A stretch of 64,000 nt of DNA, taken from NCBI RefSeq assembly GCF_047948215.1, contig NC_134456.1, positions 57,985,029 through 58,049,028 of the forward strand, given 5' to 3'. This document shows positions 36,041 to 47,441 of the stretch, piece after piece. Positions within the stretch are counted from its first letter, which is position 1, and each line of letters opens with the position of its first letter. The position numbers and the translations under genes are program-made. Under the pieces are notes generated by a model that worked only from the letters and a program-made list of their open reading frames with translations, had not been told where the DNA came from and made no database searches. Source of the DNA: Lycorma delicatula (Eukaryota > Arthropoda > Insecta > Hemiptera > Fulgoridae).

Positions 36041-36180
36041 AGCAAAACTTACAGCTAACGTGGTTTTATTCACAGACAAAGGACTGACAGGTCGACTGTT
36101 TGTAGGTGCTTTGGAAGGTGCTTCATTTTTAACTTCAGTGGGCTTTTCTTTACTTTCTGCAGTTGGGGGACTGGGATCAT
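36041..36180 (-). CDS. Exon 2 of Ser/Pro-rich protein gene, two alternative donors
   Basis: The acceptor is TTTATTCCTCAG, entered in phase 1 (the A from exon 1 plus AT gives Asn). There are two donors: GCT|GTAAGTTTT ends the exon at 36053 (128 bp) and GCT|GTAAGTTTTTC ends it at 36041 (140 bp). Both leave in phase 0, so isoforms differ only by four residues, VSFA. The exon encodes DPSPPTAESKEKPTEVKNEA, then PSKAPTNSRPVSPLSVNKTT and LA. Rich in Pro, Lys, Glu and Ser; disordered. Joining to exon 3 keeps the frame with either donor. Confidence 0.75.
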
Positions 36181-37136
36181 CTGAGGAATAAAATTAAAAA
36201 TATTTATATTCACAATGTTTTATAACTAAGACTCCCACAGTGATTTAGCCACTTTTATGCTAGTAGATTTTAATCACTGATTCACAGGACAATACTAGTT
36301 CACTTAACGGCAATAGTGAAAGTACTAGTTCAGTAAACACGCCTCTCACTACTGGCATTTCATCCTTGCTTCATTTCACACAATAGTTTTTTAAGATGCT
36401 ACTACCACATACATCACATCATATCTATTAAAAATATGTGCAGTTTTAATACTGTTCATAATAGTGCAGTAAAACCAGAAATTGAGAAATTTATAATCAT
36501 CAGCTTTTTCAATATTTGTTAAATGTTACCCAAATATAAGGTCTAAATATTTTTTAAATATTTTTTCAAGAAAAAAGTTCAAAGAGAGCTGATTGAACTT
36601 TTTTCCATAACAAAAATTGTTTCTTTTAGCAAATTAAAAAAAAAAAAAAAAAAAAACTGTTAGCAAGCTACTTTACATGTTAATTCTTTAGTGGTAAGAC
36701 ATTTTTATTTTATTGATAGTGACTTAATTTCCATTAATTTTGTTCTTATTTACATATAATCCCGTAGAATTTATTTTATTGCTAAAATAATACATTATAA
36801 AAACATATACAGAGAGCTTATCTAGTGTGAATCTGATTATTACATTTTCCTGATATAAGTTATTTTTTTGTGTGCCTATTATTTTCATTCAATATGTTTA
36901 ATTTATTTTTACTTTGCAGGATTTAGTGTAAATTTATTTAGTCTGCAACAAAATCAAACCATACTGGATTTTTGCTTTGAAGATCTTAAATAAAATGCTC
37001 AAATTATCTTTATATCAAATTTCATTCTGAAATATATCTTTGGCTACTTTATGGACAAACTAGATAATAAAGAAAAAAAAAATCTTATGAAAAAATGATA
37101 ATTATACAAAGATTATTAAAAAATTAGAATTAATTT
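36181..37136 (-). other. Intron 1, left part
   Basis: AT-rich intron sequence containing a 21-bp A homopolymer (36636-36656). Nothing else supported. Confidence 0.5.
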
Positions 37137-37758
37137 TGGTAATTATTTAGTTGAGGTGCCTCACCCCGAAATCACAAAAACATATCAAATTCATTCAAAA
37201 TTAATATTTATTAATTTAATGATGTATTTTGGGTGTCGGAAAATAGAAAATTAGTAAAAATTTACATAGCGATACAAATAAAAAAAAAACAAAAACTCGA
37301 ACAAAAACGCAACAGAACTACTAAAAACGAACAACAAAACGAAAAAGTAACAGAAATATTAACGAAAACTGAAATAATAACCATGAATACTCGGAGCAAG
37401 AAAAACGCAACTGCAATCATCAAAAGCTGAACCTAACCTAATTATTTATTACTTAAATAATCATTTACCAATTAAACATTTTCACAATCAATTAAACATT
37501 CTGTTGATTAGTCAAGGTTAGCGAGCGAAGCGAGCGTGGGTTAAATTTGGTTAGATTATATTATTTATTTTCATGTTTATATCTTTAAATATAATGTTTC
37601 ACTATGATTTTATTATCTATTTTATTTCACAAATTATTAGTATTTTTTTCGATTTTAATTGTGTTATGTTATTTGTATCACTATGTAAATTTTTACTAAT
37701 TTTCTATTTTCCGACGAAAATAGGTGCCGAGGGTGGGCACCTCAACTGAATTATTACC
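37137..37758. mobile_element. Foldback element with long inverted arms
   Basis: The outer ends are inverted: GGTAATTATTTAGTTGAGGTGCC at the left versus the reverse complement of the right end, GGTAATAATTCAGTTGAGGTGCC. A second inverted block lies inside: GGAAAATAGAAAATTAGT and the following AAAAATTTACATAG (37239-37272) reappear reversed at about 37672-37715. The centre (37290-37670) is A/T-rich with AACCTAACCTAA and a GCGAGCGAAGCGAGCG palindrome (37521-37536). Its only ORF is low-complexity Lys/Asn/Thr. Best read as a non-autonomous TIR element of about 0.6 kb. Confidence 0.78.
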
Positions 37759-40178
37759 TTAATTTTATTAAAAAGACTTAATTATAAGCTTGTAGTTTAT
37801 TCTATTTTTCATACAGATTGAGCTAACATATCAGATTAAAATTTTGATTTCCAGCATTAAAATTTAAAAAAAAATAACATTAATTCATAGTTTTCCACTA
37901 GGAAAAACTCTCAGATTGGACATATCAGGCCAAATAAATGATTTCATGATTAGAATAGACATAGCTCTATAAGCAAGTCATTTATTGTTACAATATCAAG
38001 TACACTTTGTAACAAATAATTTTAAAAAGTATATAAACTGCAATGAATAATAAAATAATTTAAAACTGTATTTACTTTCATTAGTATATAATTATTTTTG
38101 TAGTAACGTAACGATTTTACAGTCAATTTCGCTAGGTCATAGATTAAACAAATTACATATTCAATGTTTTAGTAGTGATAAAAGTTTTAGATAGATTGAT
38201 GGTTTATAAAAGACGATGGAATAAAATATAATTTAACAAATGTACGTTAAGTAATTTTTTCTTGCCTTTAGATGATAAAAAAAAAGTTACCTTGTAAAAG
38301 CCCTCTACTAAGTACAGATTACGTCGATAAAGTAAGTATTTTCAAGTAGTTAATATTGATGATATAAATCTTCCATCTAAAAAATCTTACACTTAATTTA
38401 TGCGATAAACTTTAATACCGTCCGGAAACACTCTTTAAAAAAAGGAATTATTGAATCTGCCCTTTAGTAAAGAATAAGATGTCATTAGAAAAAAAAACAA
38501 ACAAGGAAAAGAAAAATAAGTCTTCAATCCGTTAATAACACTTTCATAATGTTATTAATCGTTCAACAAACTTCACAAAGAGATTTTCACTTCTAGAATG
38601 TTTTGTTTTTAATGCAAAGCCTTATATTATTACTATTATTTTAAATAATCTATTTTAGACTTTTATTTGAAGAGGAAAGAAAAGTTATTCTTGTAAGTGT
38701 TTCTTTCTGATAACTTATTTAGATGATATTTTATAAGAAAAAATTGACGTAAAAAATGACGTAAACCAGTGGTTCTCTAAGTTTGCGCCTCACTTTGTGT
38801 AAAAATAATCAACATTAAATATTTAAAATTATTACCTTTAAGATTTAATTATAATACTTAATTTTTAAACTTTAAGATAGTTGGAAAAACCATTGGTTTT
38901 AGAGTACTCTAATACTGCGCTCTAAGAAGTCGCAATTTCCTCACAGGGCTGCCAAGAAGTTTTACACAACTTTTATATATTTTTTCTAATTTTTAATTCT
39001 ATAGCTAGACGTCACATATTTATAATATAAAAAGTATTTTATTTATTTCTACTTAACTCTTTCTGTAACTTTTCTTCTGTATTCGCTACCACAACTTTTA
39101 GGCAATTTCTTCACTTGTAGGAAACCAACAGAGCATATCTCTTACTTTGGTTTGGCAGAGTTAAACAGACAATAGTGGGCACAGTTAAAGATCGAAAAAC
39201 GCACATATTTTTTATAGATAATAATGTTTTATGTTTAAATAATAAAAAAACAACGAAAGAATGATGAAACTTATCACACGAGTACTTAATTAATTAAGAT
39301 GTACAATAACATTATTGTAAAATTCTAATTTTTGCATGATTAAATAGTTTAAAGAAAACAATTACTCTAAATATTATGTATTATAAGTTATTTGATAGAA
39401 ATGTAATTTTCATTCACACACAAAATTTCATCGTAAGCCATAATATTAAGTAGGCTAAAAATATTCATAATAATTGAATATTTTTCAATTATTATGAATA
39501 TTATCTTTTCTTTGCAAACATTCAATTTGCAAAGAAAAATGTTATTGCACCGTTCTATAAATAAAGTTGGAAATAAACTACGTTATCATGTAAGCAGCAG
39601 ATGCTTTCGTGAAGTAAGCACACTCTGCTTACATTATACATTAGTGTAATATACTGGACACATTTCAGGAGGATAAATATGTTATACACAAATTGTAAAA
39701 CTACATATACAACAAAACTGAATATAAAGTGTTAATTACTTTAAAATGTACCTTTGTAATGGATAACTAAAAATCTTATCTCTTAAAAATATTACAGTAA
39801 TGTTTGCAGGATCATTTTAGACATGTATCCTTATAAACGGATTAAGCATCAAAATATCCACGCTAAACTTTCTTTATTACTTCTATGGAGATAGATAATA
39901 TTAAAATGTTTTACTTATGAGGAGTGTGTAAATAGTGGTACTAAATGCCTATCTATACTTTTAAGTTCCTGAACTAGATTCTTTCAGGAAAACTTATCCA
40001 ACAATTTGCTAATGTTACTACAGTCGTTTGCTACCCGGTGTGCAATCTAAAACACTTAACATAGAGTTAATGAACATGTTATGAACTGTGGTTTTCTAAG
40101 TTTATGATTTTTTTATGTGTAACTACGGTTTAAACATATATTATCCAAATAAAACACTACTGAAGAAGGAATATACTT
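37759..40178 (-). other. Intron 1, right part
   Basis: AT-rich. Contains two tandem perfect hairpins (39461-39538). No coding or mobile sequence recognised. Confidence 0.5.
39461..39538. repeat. Two tandem perfect hairpins
   Basis: Hairpin 1: 18-bp arms, ATATTCATAATAATTGAA at 39461-39478 and its complement at 39484-39501. Hairpin 2: 13-bp arms, TTTTCTTTGCAAA at 39506-39518 and TTTGCAAAGAAAA at 39526-39538. They are 4 bp apart. Confidence 0.93.
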
Positions 40179-40180
40179 AC

Positions 40181-40226
40181 TTTGTTTATGTACGTTGGTA
40201 TTGGAGGAAGATGTTTCCGGCAACAT
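40181..40226 (-). CDS. Exon 1 (coding start) of Ser/Pro-rich protein gene
   Basis: Proposed start exon. The minus-strand ATG at 40224-40226 has A at -3 and is the first ATG in its frame after an upstream stop. It opens MLPETSSSNTNVHKQ and runs into an ideal donor, A|GTAAGTATA, leaving in phase 1 as exon 2 requires. The polar Ser/Asn/Thr composition fits the following exons. The frame is open without ATG for about 20 codons upstream, so a spliced upstream exon cannot be excluded; a GTGAGT also occurs about 35 bp upstream of the ATG. An RFX X-box match lies 146 bp upstream (40372-40385). Confidence 0.58.
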
Positions 40227-40371
40227 ACTGGCAAATAAACAAGCGGCTTTACTGGATTTTTTTTTACTCACCGTTTCGTACCTACATTTAAAATCCCGCT
40301 TTTACTATGATTTAAAAATGTATATAAATTTAATTACGAAAATTTTTCGCTTCTCTTTGATGGTCTTGCAT

Positions 40372-40385
40372 GTTGCCAGGGCGAT
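40372..40385 (-). promoter_or_regulatory. X-box (RFX-type) match upstream of exon 1
   Basis: On the minus strand ATCGCC-CT-GGCAAC fits RYYNYY-N(1-3)-RRNRAC at every position. It lies 146 bp upstream of the proposed ATG, within the promoter-proximal range usual for X-boxes of ciliary genes. The consensus is degenerate, so a chance match is possible. Confidence 0.4.
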
Positions 40386-40841
40386 GCCTTTGTTGATGGA
40401 AAACTAGTTCTTCTACTTCATTTTAAAGTAAATAATTTACGAGCGGTTTTAAAACATACTGCATGAAATTTTTACGAACAGCTGTTTAAACTTACAAAAT
40501 GAAAGATTGTAAGTCACTCTCGGAAAGAAAAAAAATTATGTTATTTATTTCTATCACTTTTTAATTATTATGGTATATGTATCATTTTTATAATATTTAA
40601 AAAGTTAACTTTTTAAATTAAAAACCGAATTTATGAGATAAAATACATTTATAATTTATTATAATAAAATACTACAACCATATTTAAATATAATTAATAA
40701 ACTATCTTTAAATTAAATATATTCCCAAATAATCATCAAATTTCTTTTCTTTTTTTTAAAGTAAAATAAACTTAAAAAAATATAACATAGTTAAGTCCAT
40801 CTTTTATCATATAACCGTAAACTAAAATGGTCGTGAAGACG

Positions 40842-41046
40842 ATTTGAGCATAAACTTTTTTTTTTTTTTTTTTCTGTTTAACCTCCGGGGCCGCAGTTAA
40901 GCATTACTGTACAGAGGATGAGATGAACGATTTGTAGCGTGTGTGAAAAATGCCATGCCTGACCGGGATTCGAACCCGGGACCTCCGGGTGAAAGGCCGA
41001 GACGCTACCACTCGCGCCACGGAGGCCGGCAATTTGAGCATAAACT
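40842..41046 (-). mobile_element. tRNA-Glu-like SINE (family 2) with 15-bp TSD
   Basis: Minus-strand retroposon flanked by ATTTGAGCATAAACT at 40842-40856 and 41032-41046. The head is strongly tRNA-like: A box TGGCGCGAGTGG, a CTTTCAC anticodon-loop-like stretch (as in tRNA-Glu), and a perfect T arm CCGGGTTCGAATCCCGG. The body then reads GTCAGGCATGGCATTTTTCA, and the tail has CATCCTCTGTACAG, CCCGGAGGTTAAACAG and a long A run. The head is well preserved enough to be mistaken for a tRNA gene, but the tail and TSD identify a SINE. Confidence 0.9.
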
Positions 41047-42911
41047 ACCGACAACTTTCTAAACCTTAATTTAGTGCCAACTTAAAAAAGTCCATATTTA
41101 AGAACAGAATTAAAACTGAAATAAATTATTTTTTTACTTTTTTAAAAGTATTTGTTTTAAGTCTATCTTACTAATTTTTATCAACTTTTCAAAGAAAAGT
41201 ACGGCATTACTTTCGGTCACAAGGTGGGCTATAGGGGGAGGGGTGAAATTGAATTTTCTTTACGTTTTGAGGTAAGAGGCGTATGAAAATACAATTCACT
41301 TAAAATGTAATTTCTTTATATATAGGTCTACGTATAATATTTGTGAATCGAAAATATCCAAAACTACTAGATCAATTTCATTAAAATTTAGATATACCGT
41401 ATTAATGTATCTAAAGTTGTGTATGTGAAAATTTTATGAAGAAAATTTGGTTGAGTCGTTGTTCTTGAGTCAAGTTCAATGTAAGGTCGACAACAGACAA
41501 CTTAACCTCAATTTGAGGTTATGTTGATTTAAAGGTTATGCTGATTTGAGGTTAAGTTAGTTTAAACTTGATGCTTGTGTGTAGGGTGGACTCGTTATTT
41601 TTAATTATTTCATCAAATTACGGTTATAATGATTTCATTTTCTTATAAACAAAAAAATATTTTAACATTAAATTAAAAAAAATTATACTTTGTTTAGTTA
41701 TCTCATTTAATTCGTGTCTTGTATATTTCTTGCGTCAAAAGTTTACAGAATAATTATGCAAAAAAATACTATACAAAATAAATTAACGGAAAGACGGTTT
41801 CTTGCGCAGATCTACGCAAGAATTTTTTTTTTAATTCTCTTTTTGTTTAAATATCCGTAGATCTACAAAAAAATCACCCGTTTAAAAATAAGAAACTCTT
41901 TGTCTTTATAAAATAAGAGTCTGTTGCCTAATTTGAGTTATTATCATTGCAATAAATTAGAATAATATTTAGAAATTAAAATCTTTGCTTTAGGATTTGA
42001 GGTAGATTTTTTAGTAATCTAAACTATATTTCTTCAAGCTGATCATCGAATATAACAAAACCATATTTTAAAAAATAATAATAAACCAATTATTTTTTTA
42101 AACTACATTAAGTATAATGCTTTTTCAATTCATCTTCAAATTTCAACTTTTTAGAAGTATATGCTAATTTAGAAGTATATACACTTCTAATGTTTGCTAA
42201 ACTTTAATTTAGCAACTTCTTCAGAAATCAATACTTAAAGAATAGTTTTGAAATAATACTTTTTTTGTTTAGTTTTTAGTGTAATTTTTTAAAGTAAATT
42301 AAAAAAAAAAGATTATATTAATTCTATTTTTATTTAAAATTCTAATAAGCCTACAAAAACTACTTTCCATATGGAAAAAAAAACTGTCCACAAATCATAT
42401 GAAACGCAAAAAATCTGTTTCTTGACAAAAATAAAAGGTATGTTAAGAAACGACACGAAGACTGATTCTATGAATGAGCTAAAGCTCTCTGGAAAACGGG
42501 ATTATTTATTACTTTTTAACTCAGTTTCTTCACCAATTTTCTTGAAGCTATGCGAGAAAATTCTTATCAGAATGACTTTAGGCTATAAAACATTGTAGTA
42601 TAACGGTTCAATAATAAGCAATGATAAGGATAATCAATTGTAAGTCAGCGACATTATCTGAAAAAGACTTACTACGGAATCTTCAGTGGTAATTCCTCTA
42701 GAAAGAAGCTAATAATAGAAATGAAATCGGGACATTTGGCAGTATATAAGACTTTAATAAATAAAGTGTGTGTCATAAACACATACACACACACACATAA
42801 CCTCCTTTTTTGAAGTCTGCTAAAAACCTCCTACCTAGTTATATTACTAACATATAAACATTCTCATTAAAAAAATTACATCATTTGATTGTAATCGCAA
42901 CATGGTAATTT
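41047..42911. other. AT-rich DNA upstream of the gene
   Basis: Contains a small inverted repeat AACCTCAATTTGAGGTT (about 41504-41520) followed by two loose repeats of a GGTTATG-TGATTT motif. An ATG-initiated frame of 75 codons at 42371-42598 shows no recognisable motif. No gene supported. Confidence 0.5.
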
Positions 42912-43070
42912 GCCGATCTCCGTGGCAGAGTGATAGCGTTTAGGCTCCAAAGGTCTCAGGTTCGAATCTTAGTCAGGCATGACTTTTTTTATACGCTACA
43001 AAAATTCCATTTCTATTTCCCTCGCACAAGTTTCAATCTTATGTGGAAAAATCATCAAGAAAAAAAGTAA
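42912..43070 (+). mobile_element. tRNA-Glu-like SINE (family 2), 3'-degenerate copy
   Basis: The head CCGATCTCCGTGGCAGAGTG, B box GGTTCGAATCT and GTCAGGCATGACTTTTTT match the family-2 element at 40857-41031 in plus orientation. The body (TACGCTACAAAAATTCC) is recognisable, but the shared tail is decayed or replaced. No clear TSD. Confidence 0.75.
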
Positions 43071-43892
43071 ACGTGATTAAAATTTTAGTCGAGTAAGAGT
43101 TATAATCTACATTAACTATTATTATAAATCATACAGCTACTTGTTTAAATTATATCGTATTTTTTATCAGTGAAAATTTAATTAAAAATAGTAATCAACC
43201 CAGTGCAAAAGTCAGATCATTTTTTTTTTACAGTATCAGCAGTTGTACATAATATCGATTCTAGTATAATTCGTGACTATGTGGAGTTAATATGGTATGT
43301 GTAGAATTGCCTTTAAATATGAATTTATTATTTAGCAAGACAATATTCCAAATTTTTGCATGGATCGTTGATCTGTTAAGGATTGTTGAGTATTTAACAT
43401 AAAAATAATTTAAACATTTTATCACATATAATGATGTTTCAGTCAACTACCGGTTCGACTTTTAGTAGTCCGGTGGTTTTTTTCTTTTTTTAAAAATATA
43501 TTTGTAATATAGAGTTATTTTTTAGAAAATTATTTTCTCCCTAGAAAGCTTTATACTTAGTCCATCCTCAGCTTCTGAATTTTTTCTAGTGAGACGTTTT
43601 CACTAGGGGGGTAGCTGAATTCAATTTAAAAAACATTTTTCACAGTCAATTTTTAAGATATTATTGCGTTTTATTTTTTCTTCAACATTTTTGATTTAAG
43701 TACTTCCTACACCAAAATATTAAAAAAACAGAGTAACGCCTCCTAGAGGATATCGGTCCCCTTCCCAAGATTTTAAGAAAAGTTTAACTATAAAAGTCTT
43801 TTAAAATTTAAAAAAAATGTGCATTTTTATAGTTTTATTTACATGTAATAAAACGCGCGCACTTTTTAATGTCTGAATGAGGATCCGTGTTT

Positions 43893-43939
43893 AAAATAAA
43901 TTACCGTCAACTGTAGTATTATCAACGGTAGTTTATTTT
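43893..43939. repeat. Imperfect 15-bp hairpin
   Basis: AAAATAAATTACCGT (43893-43907) pairs with ACGGTAGTTTATTTT (43925-43939), 14 of 15 bases including one G-T. Confidence 0.85.
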
Positions 43940-44429
43940 CGTGTTTGTTAATATTGCAATCTAAATTCTAGAAATTATTTTTGTTTTTGTGTTTTAAATA
44001 ATTAAATCGCAAATGTTTTGGGCTGTACTTTTCGGACAACCGTTTTCAATTGTCAGCTGTATAAAGATATTCCGAATTACAAACATAACTTGTAATGTTA
44101 CATGTTGAAATGTTGTAAGTTACAACATAACTTGCAAACATACAATAAAAAAACTAAACATCTAACAGTAAGTTCTACGATGCAATAAAGAATAAAACAA
44201 TACATCTTTAACAATACATCTTTTGTTTAAGATTAGATCGGGGATCAATTAAAAGTTTTTAACTGTATTCGTTGTAAGATTTCATTAAATTGTGTGAAAA
44301 TATTTGCAGACTTATCTAAGAAGGGTTTTATTAAAAAAAATTTAAGCCGTGTTACTTATTTGATTTAGTATTTTTCATACAGCAATTATTATTATAAAAA
44401 CTGTATATTTTCTATTTTAAAACTGTTTC

Positions 44430-45670
44430 AGGAAACGTATAGAGACAAGGGAAGCAATTTTAGGACTCAGATTAATAATAGAAGGAATATTAAAGAAAAA
44501 CAAACCAACATACTTGGAATTTATAGACCTAGAAAAAGCGTTCGATAACGTATACTGGAATAAAATGTTCAGCATTTAAAAAAAAATCAGGATTCAAACA
44601 CAGAGATAGAAGAACGACTGCTAACATTTACAGGAACCAAACAGCAACAGTAATAATTGAAGAACAAAAGTAAGAAGCCGTAATAAGAAAGGGAGTTCAA
44701 CAAGGATGTTCTTTATCCCCGATACTTTTTAATCTTTACATAGAACTAGCAGTTGAGATGTTAAAGAACAATTTAGATCCGGAGTAACAGTACAAGGTGA
44801 AAAGATAAAGATGCTACGATTTGCTGATGATATAGTAATTCTAGCTGAGAGAAAAACGATTTAAAAATAACAATGAACGGCATGGATGATGTCCTACGCA
44901 AGAACTACCGCATGAAAATAAACAAGAACAAAACGAAAGTAATGAAATGTACTAGAAATAACGAAGATGAACCACTGAATGTAAAAATAGGAAGAGAAAA
45001 CATTATGGAGGTAGAAGAATTTTGTTATTTGGGAAGTAGAATTACTAAAGATGGACGGGGCAGGAGTGAAATAAAATGCTGAATAGCACAGGCGACACGA
45101 AACTTCAGACGTAAGTATAATTTGTTTACATCAAAAATTAATTTAAACGTCAGTAAAAGATTTTTGGAAGTATATGTTTGGAGCGTCGCTTTATATGGAA
45201 GTGAAACTTGGACGATCGGAGTACCTGAGAAGAAAAGATTAGAAGCTTTTGAAATGTGGTGCTATAGGAAAATTAAAAAATCAGATGGGTGGATAAAGTG
45301 ACAAAAAGAGGTGTTGCGGCAAATCGATGAAGATAGAAGCATTTGGAAAAATATTGTTAAAAGAAGAGACAGACTTATAGGCCACATATTAAGGCATCCT
45401 GGAATAGTCGCTTTAACATGGAGGGTCAGGTAGAAGGAAAAAATTGTGCAGGCAGACAATGTTTGGAATATGTAAAACAAATTGGATGTAGGATGTAGGA
45501 GGTATACCGAAATGAAACGAGTAGCACTAGATAGGGAATCTTGGAGAGTTGCATCAAACCAGTCAAATGACCTAAGACAAAACAAAATTTTAACTAGCAA
45601 ATCTTTAATAGAAGTAATAAAAAAAGTAAATAAAAAAAGTAGATATATTAGAACTTTGATGATGAAATAA
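44430..45670 (+). mobile_element. LINE reverse transcriptase, 5'-truncated
   Basis: Plus-strand RT domain with few lesions, the best-preserved LINE here. In order: RETREAILGLRLIIEGILKK (from 44440), FIDLEKAFDNVYW (44518-44560, first catalytic Asp), VIRKGVQQGCSLSPILFNLY (about 44685-44740), FADDIVILAE (44820-44849, the catalytic FADD box). Then come MKINKNKTKVMKC, VEEFCYLGSRITKDGRGRSE, and ALYGSETWTIG with LEAFEMWCYRKIKK (45190-45285). The C end has RRDRLIGHILRHPG (45364-45408). At least five frameshifts or stops. The N-terminal endonuclease is absent. Confidence 0.88.
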
Positions 45671-47200
45671 TTGCCCAAATGACAATCTAATTCCTATGAT
45701 AGATCTTTTGGCGAGTTTTTGAATGTATATTTTACTTTTAGAAGATGCATCTAGAAAGTAATATTCGATTAAAACAATTACATAATTACTCTAAATGTAT
45801 TTATTATTGTTTATTGTAACGGAATTTGTTCACACTTTTTTATTGCATTGATGAATATATGTATTTATTGTCATAATTTCAGATTAATAATTACGTCATA
45901 GTTAAGGATAAGAAATTACAATAAATTTTATGTAAACATCAAAAATGTTAATAAAATACCAAAACAATGATAAAAAGTAATTCTTCTTCATTTTATTTTA
46001 ATCATATTGTAAAAATTTAATGAAATGACAAAAATTCAGCTTTCTTTTAAAAAAAAGAAAAATTAAACTTTTAGTTTTATAAAGCATAAATAAATACACA
46101 CAATAAAAAACTATAACTAATTAGCGAATAGAAAAGATAATATTTTTACTTATCTTTTGTTTAACTATCACTACAATTTCTTGCGAAAACTTGTTTTTCT
46201 TCTTTTCTTTTTTACAAAAATGCGCGTTAAAATGTAAGCTTTCCTTTATTACTGATATATAAGAATTTTATTCTATGATTGTATTACATAAGAAATTTGT
46301 TCAATAACATCGGTGGGACGATTTGTTACATAAAGTAAGATAAAAGAAAACCTTTGATCTTTGCGTAATTTAATTTAAGATTAATAATCAGTCGTCATCG
46401 AAATCAGTTGATTAAGAATAAAATGTTCTAGCCTAACCTCTAAACTGGAGAATGAGAACACTAATTTGAAAGTATTCAAACGATTATTTTTAAAAAGTAT
46501 ACTAAGATTCCCTTGGCCTGGTTGATATCTAACTTAAAGACAAACATAAATAAACATAGATTTTAATGAAATAATATTTGTTTTTTTTTTTTGTATCACA
46601 ATACTTTATTTTTTTATGGAATTTTCATATAATTTAATTTATTTTTTCGTTCTTAAAAAAAAACTTAAATTCCTATAGTTTTATTTTCTAAAACTTGAGT
46701 TAATAGTACAATAAATTAAGAGGTTTCTTCAAACGTTATAAGGAGATGGTAGATTATTAAGTATCTAATAATTAAGTATTACCTTATTAAGTATTAAGAT
46801 AATATTGGGGGAAGAGGAATATATTAATCCCCTATTAATTAGGTGGAGGGAAATTAATACATGTTTATTAAAGACAGAAATGTTACAATGTTTAAAATGA
46901 TCCCTTTTTTATCAATCTTACGATGAAGTATTCGGGTAAATTTTATTTCTTTCAAACATTCAGATTCTCATCACATACTCTCCATCCAAAATGTAAATTA
47001 CTTTATAATTTTCGTAAATACACATAGTAAAAATTAAAAATGAATAAATGCATATCAATAATAAAAAAGTGGTTTTTAGTAATGAGTAATATTTGTTTTT
47101 TTATTATTGGTATTTATTTATTAATTTTCATTTCTGTGTTAATTTTTCTTTTGCATTTCTCTTATTTACATTATTTGTTATTTATTTTATAATTCTTTTC
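45671..47200. other. AT-rich DNA, nothing recognised
   Basis: No supportable feature. Confidence 0.5.
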
Positions 47201-47204
47201 TTTT

Positions 47205-47378
47205 TCGGTTTAGCCTTCGGAACCACCGTAAGGTATTACTTCAGAGGATGAATGAGGATGATATGTATGAATGTAAATGAAGGTGTAGTATTGTACGCTC
47301 TCAGGTCGACCATTCTTGAGATGTGTGGTTTATTGAAACCCAACCACAGAACACCAGTATCCACGATGTAGTATTTTA

Positions 47379-47379
<1 letters not shown>
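47205..47379 (-). mobile_element. SINE family 1, headless copy
   Basis: Minus-strand copy containing the family tail (reverse complement of TTTAGCCTTCGGAACCACCG and TTCAGAGGATGAATGAGGAT) and the body block around ACCACACATCTCAAGAATGG. It stops at about 47373, before the tRNA-like head, and a TA microsatellite follows. 5'-truncated. Confidence 0.8.

Positions 47380-47388
<9 letters not shown>

Positions 47389-47435
<47 letters not shown>
47389..47435. repeat. (TA)n microsatellite
   Basis: About 23 TA units next to the truncated end of the SINE. Confidence 0.95.

Positions 47436-47441
<6 letters not shown>

Noticed and set aside
35880..36191. A plus-strand protein of about 100 residues
   Set aside because: It overlaps, on the opposite strand, exon 2 of the minus-strand gene, whose splice sites and phase are well supported.
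37233..37430. A small Lys/Asn/Thr-rich protein
   Set aside because: It lies in the left half of a foldback element and is low-complexity A-rich translation.
40960..41030. A tRNA-Glu gene
   Set aside because: The T arm is perfect and the A and B boxes are good, but it is followed by a SINE body and A-tail, is bounded by a 15-bp TSD, and its anticodon stem is mismatched.
42371..42598. An ATG-initiated 75-codon plus-strand gene
   Set aside because: No recognised domain, no promoter or splice context that could be supported; such lengths occur by chance in this window.
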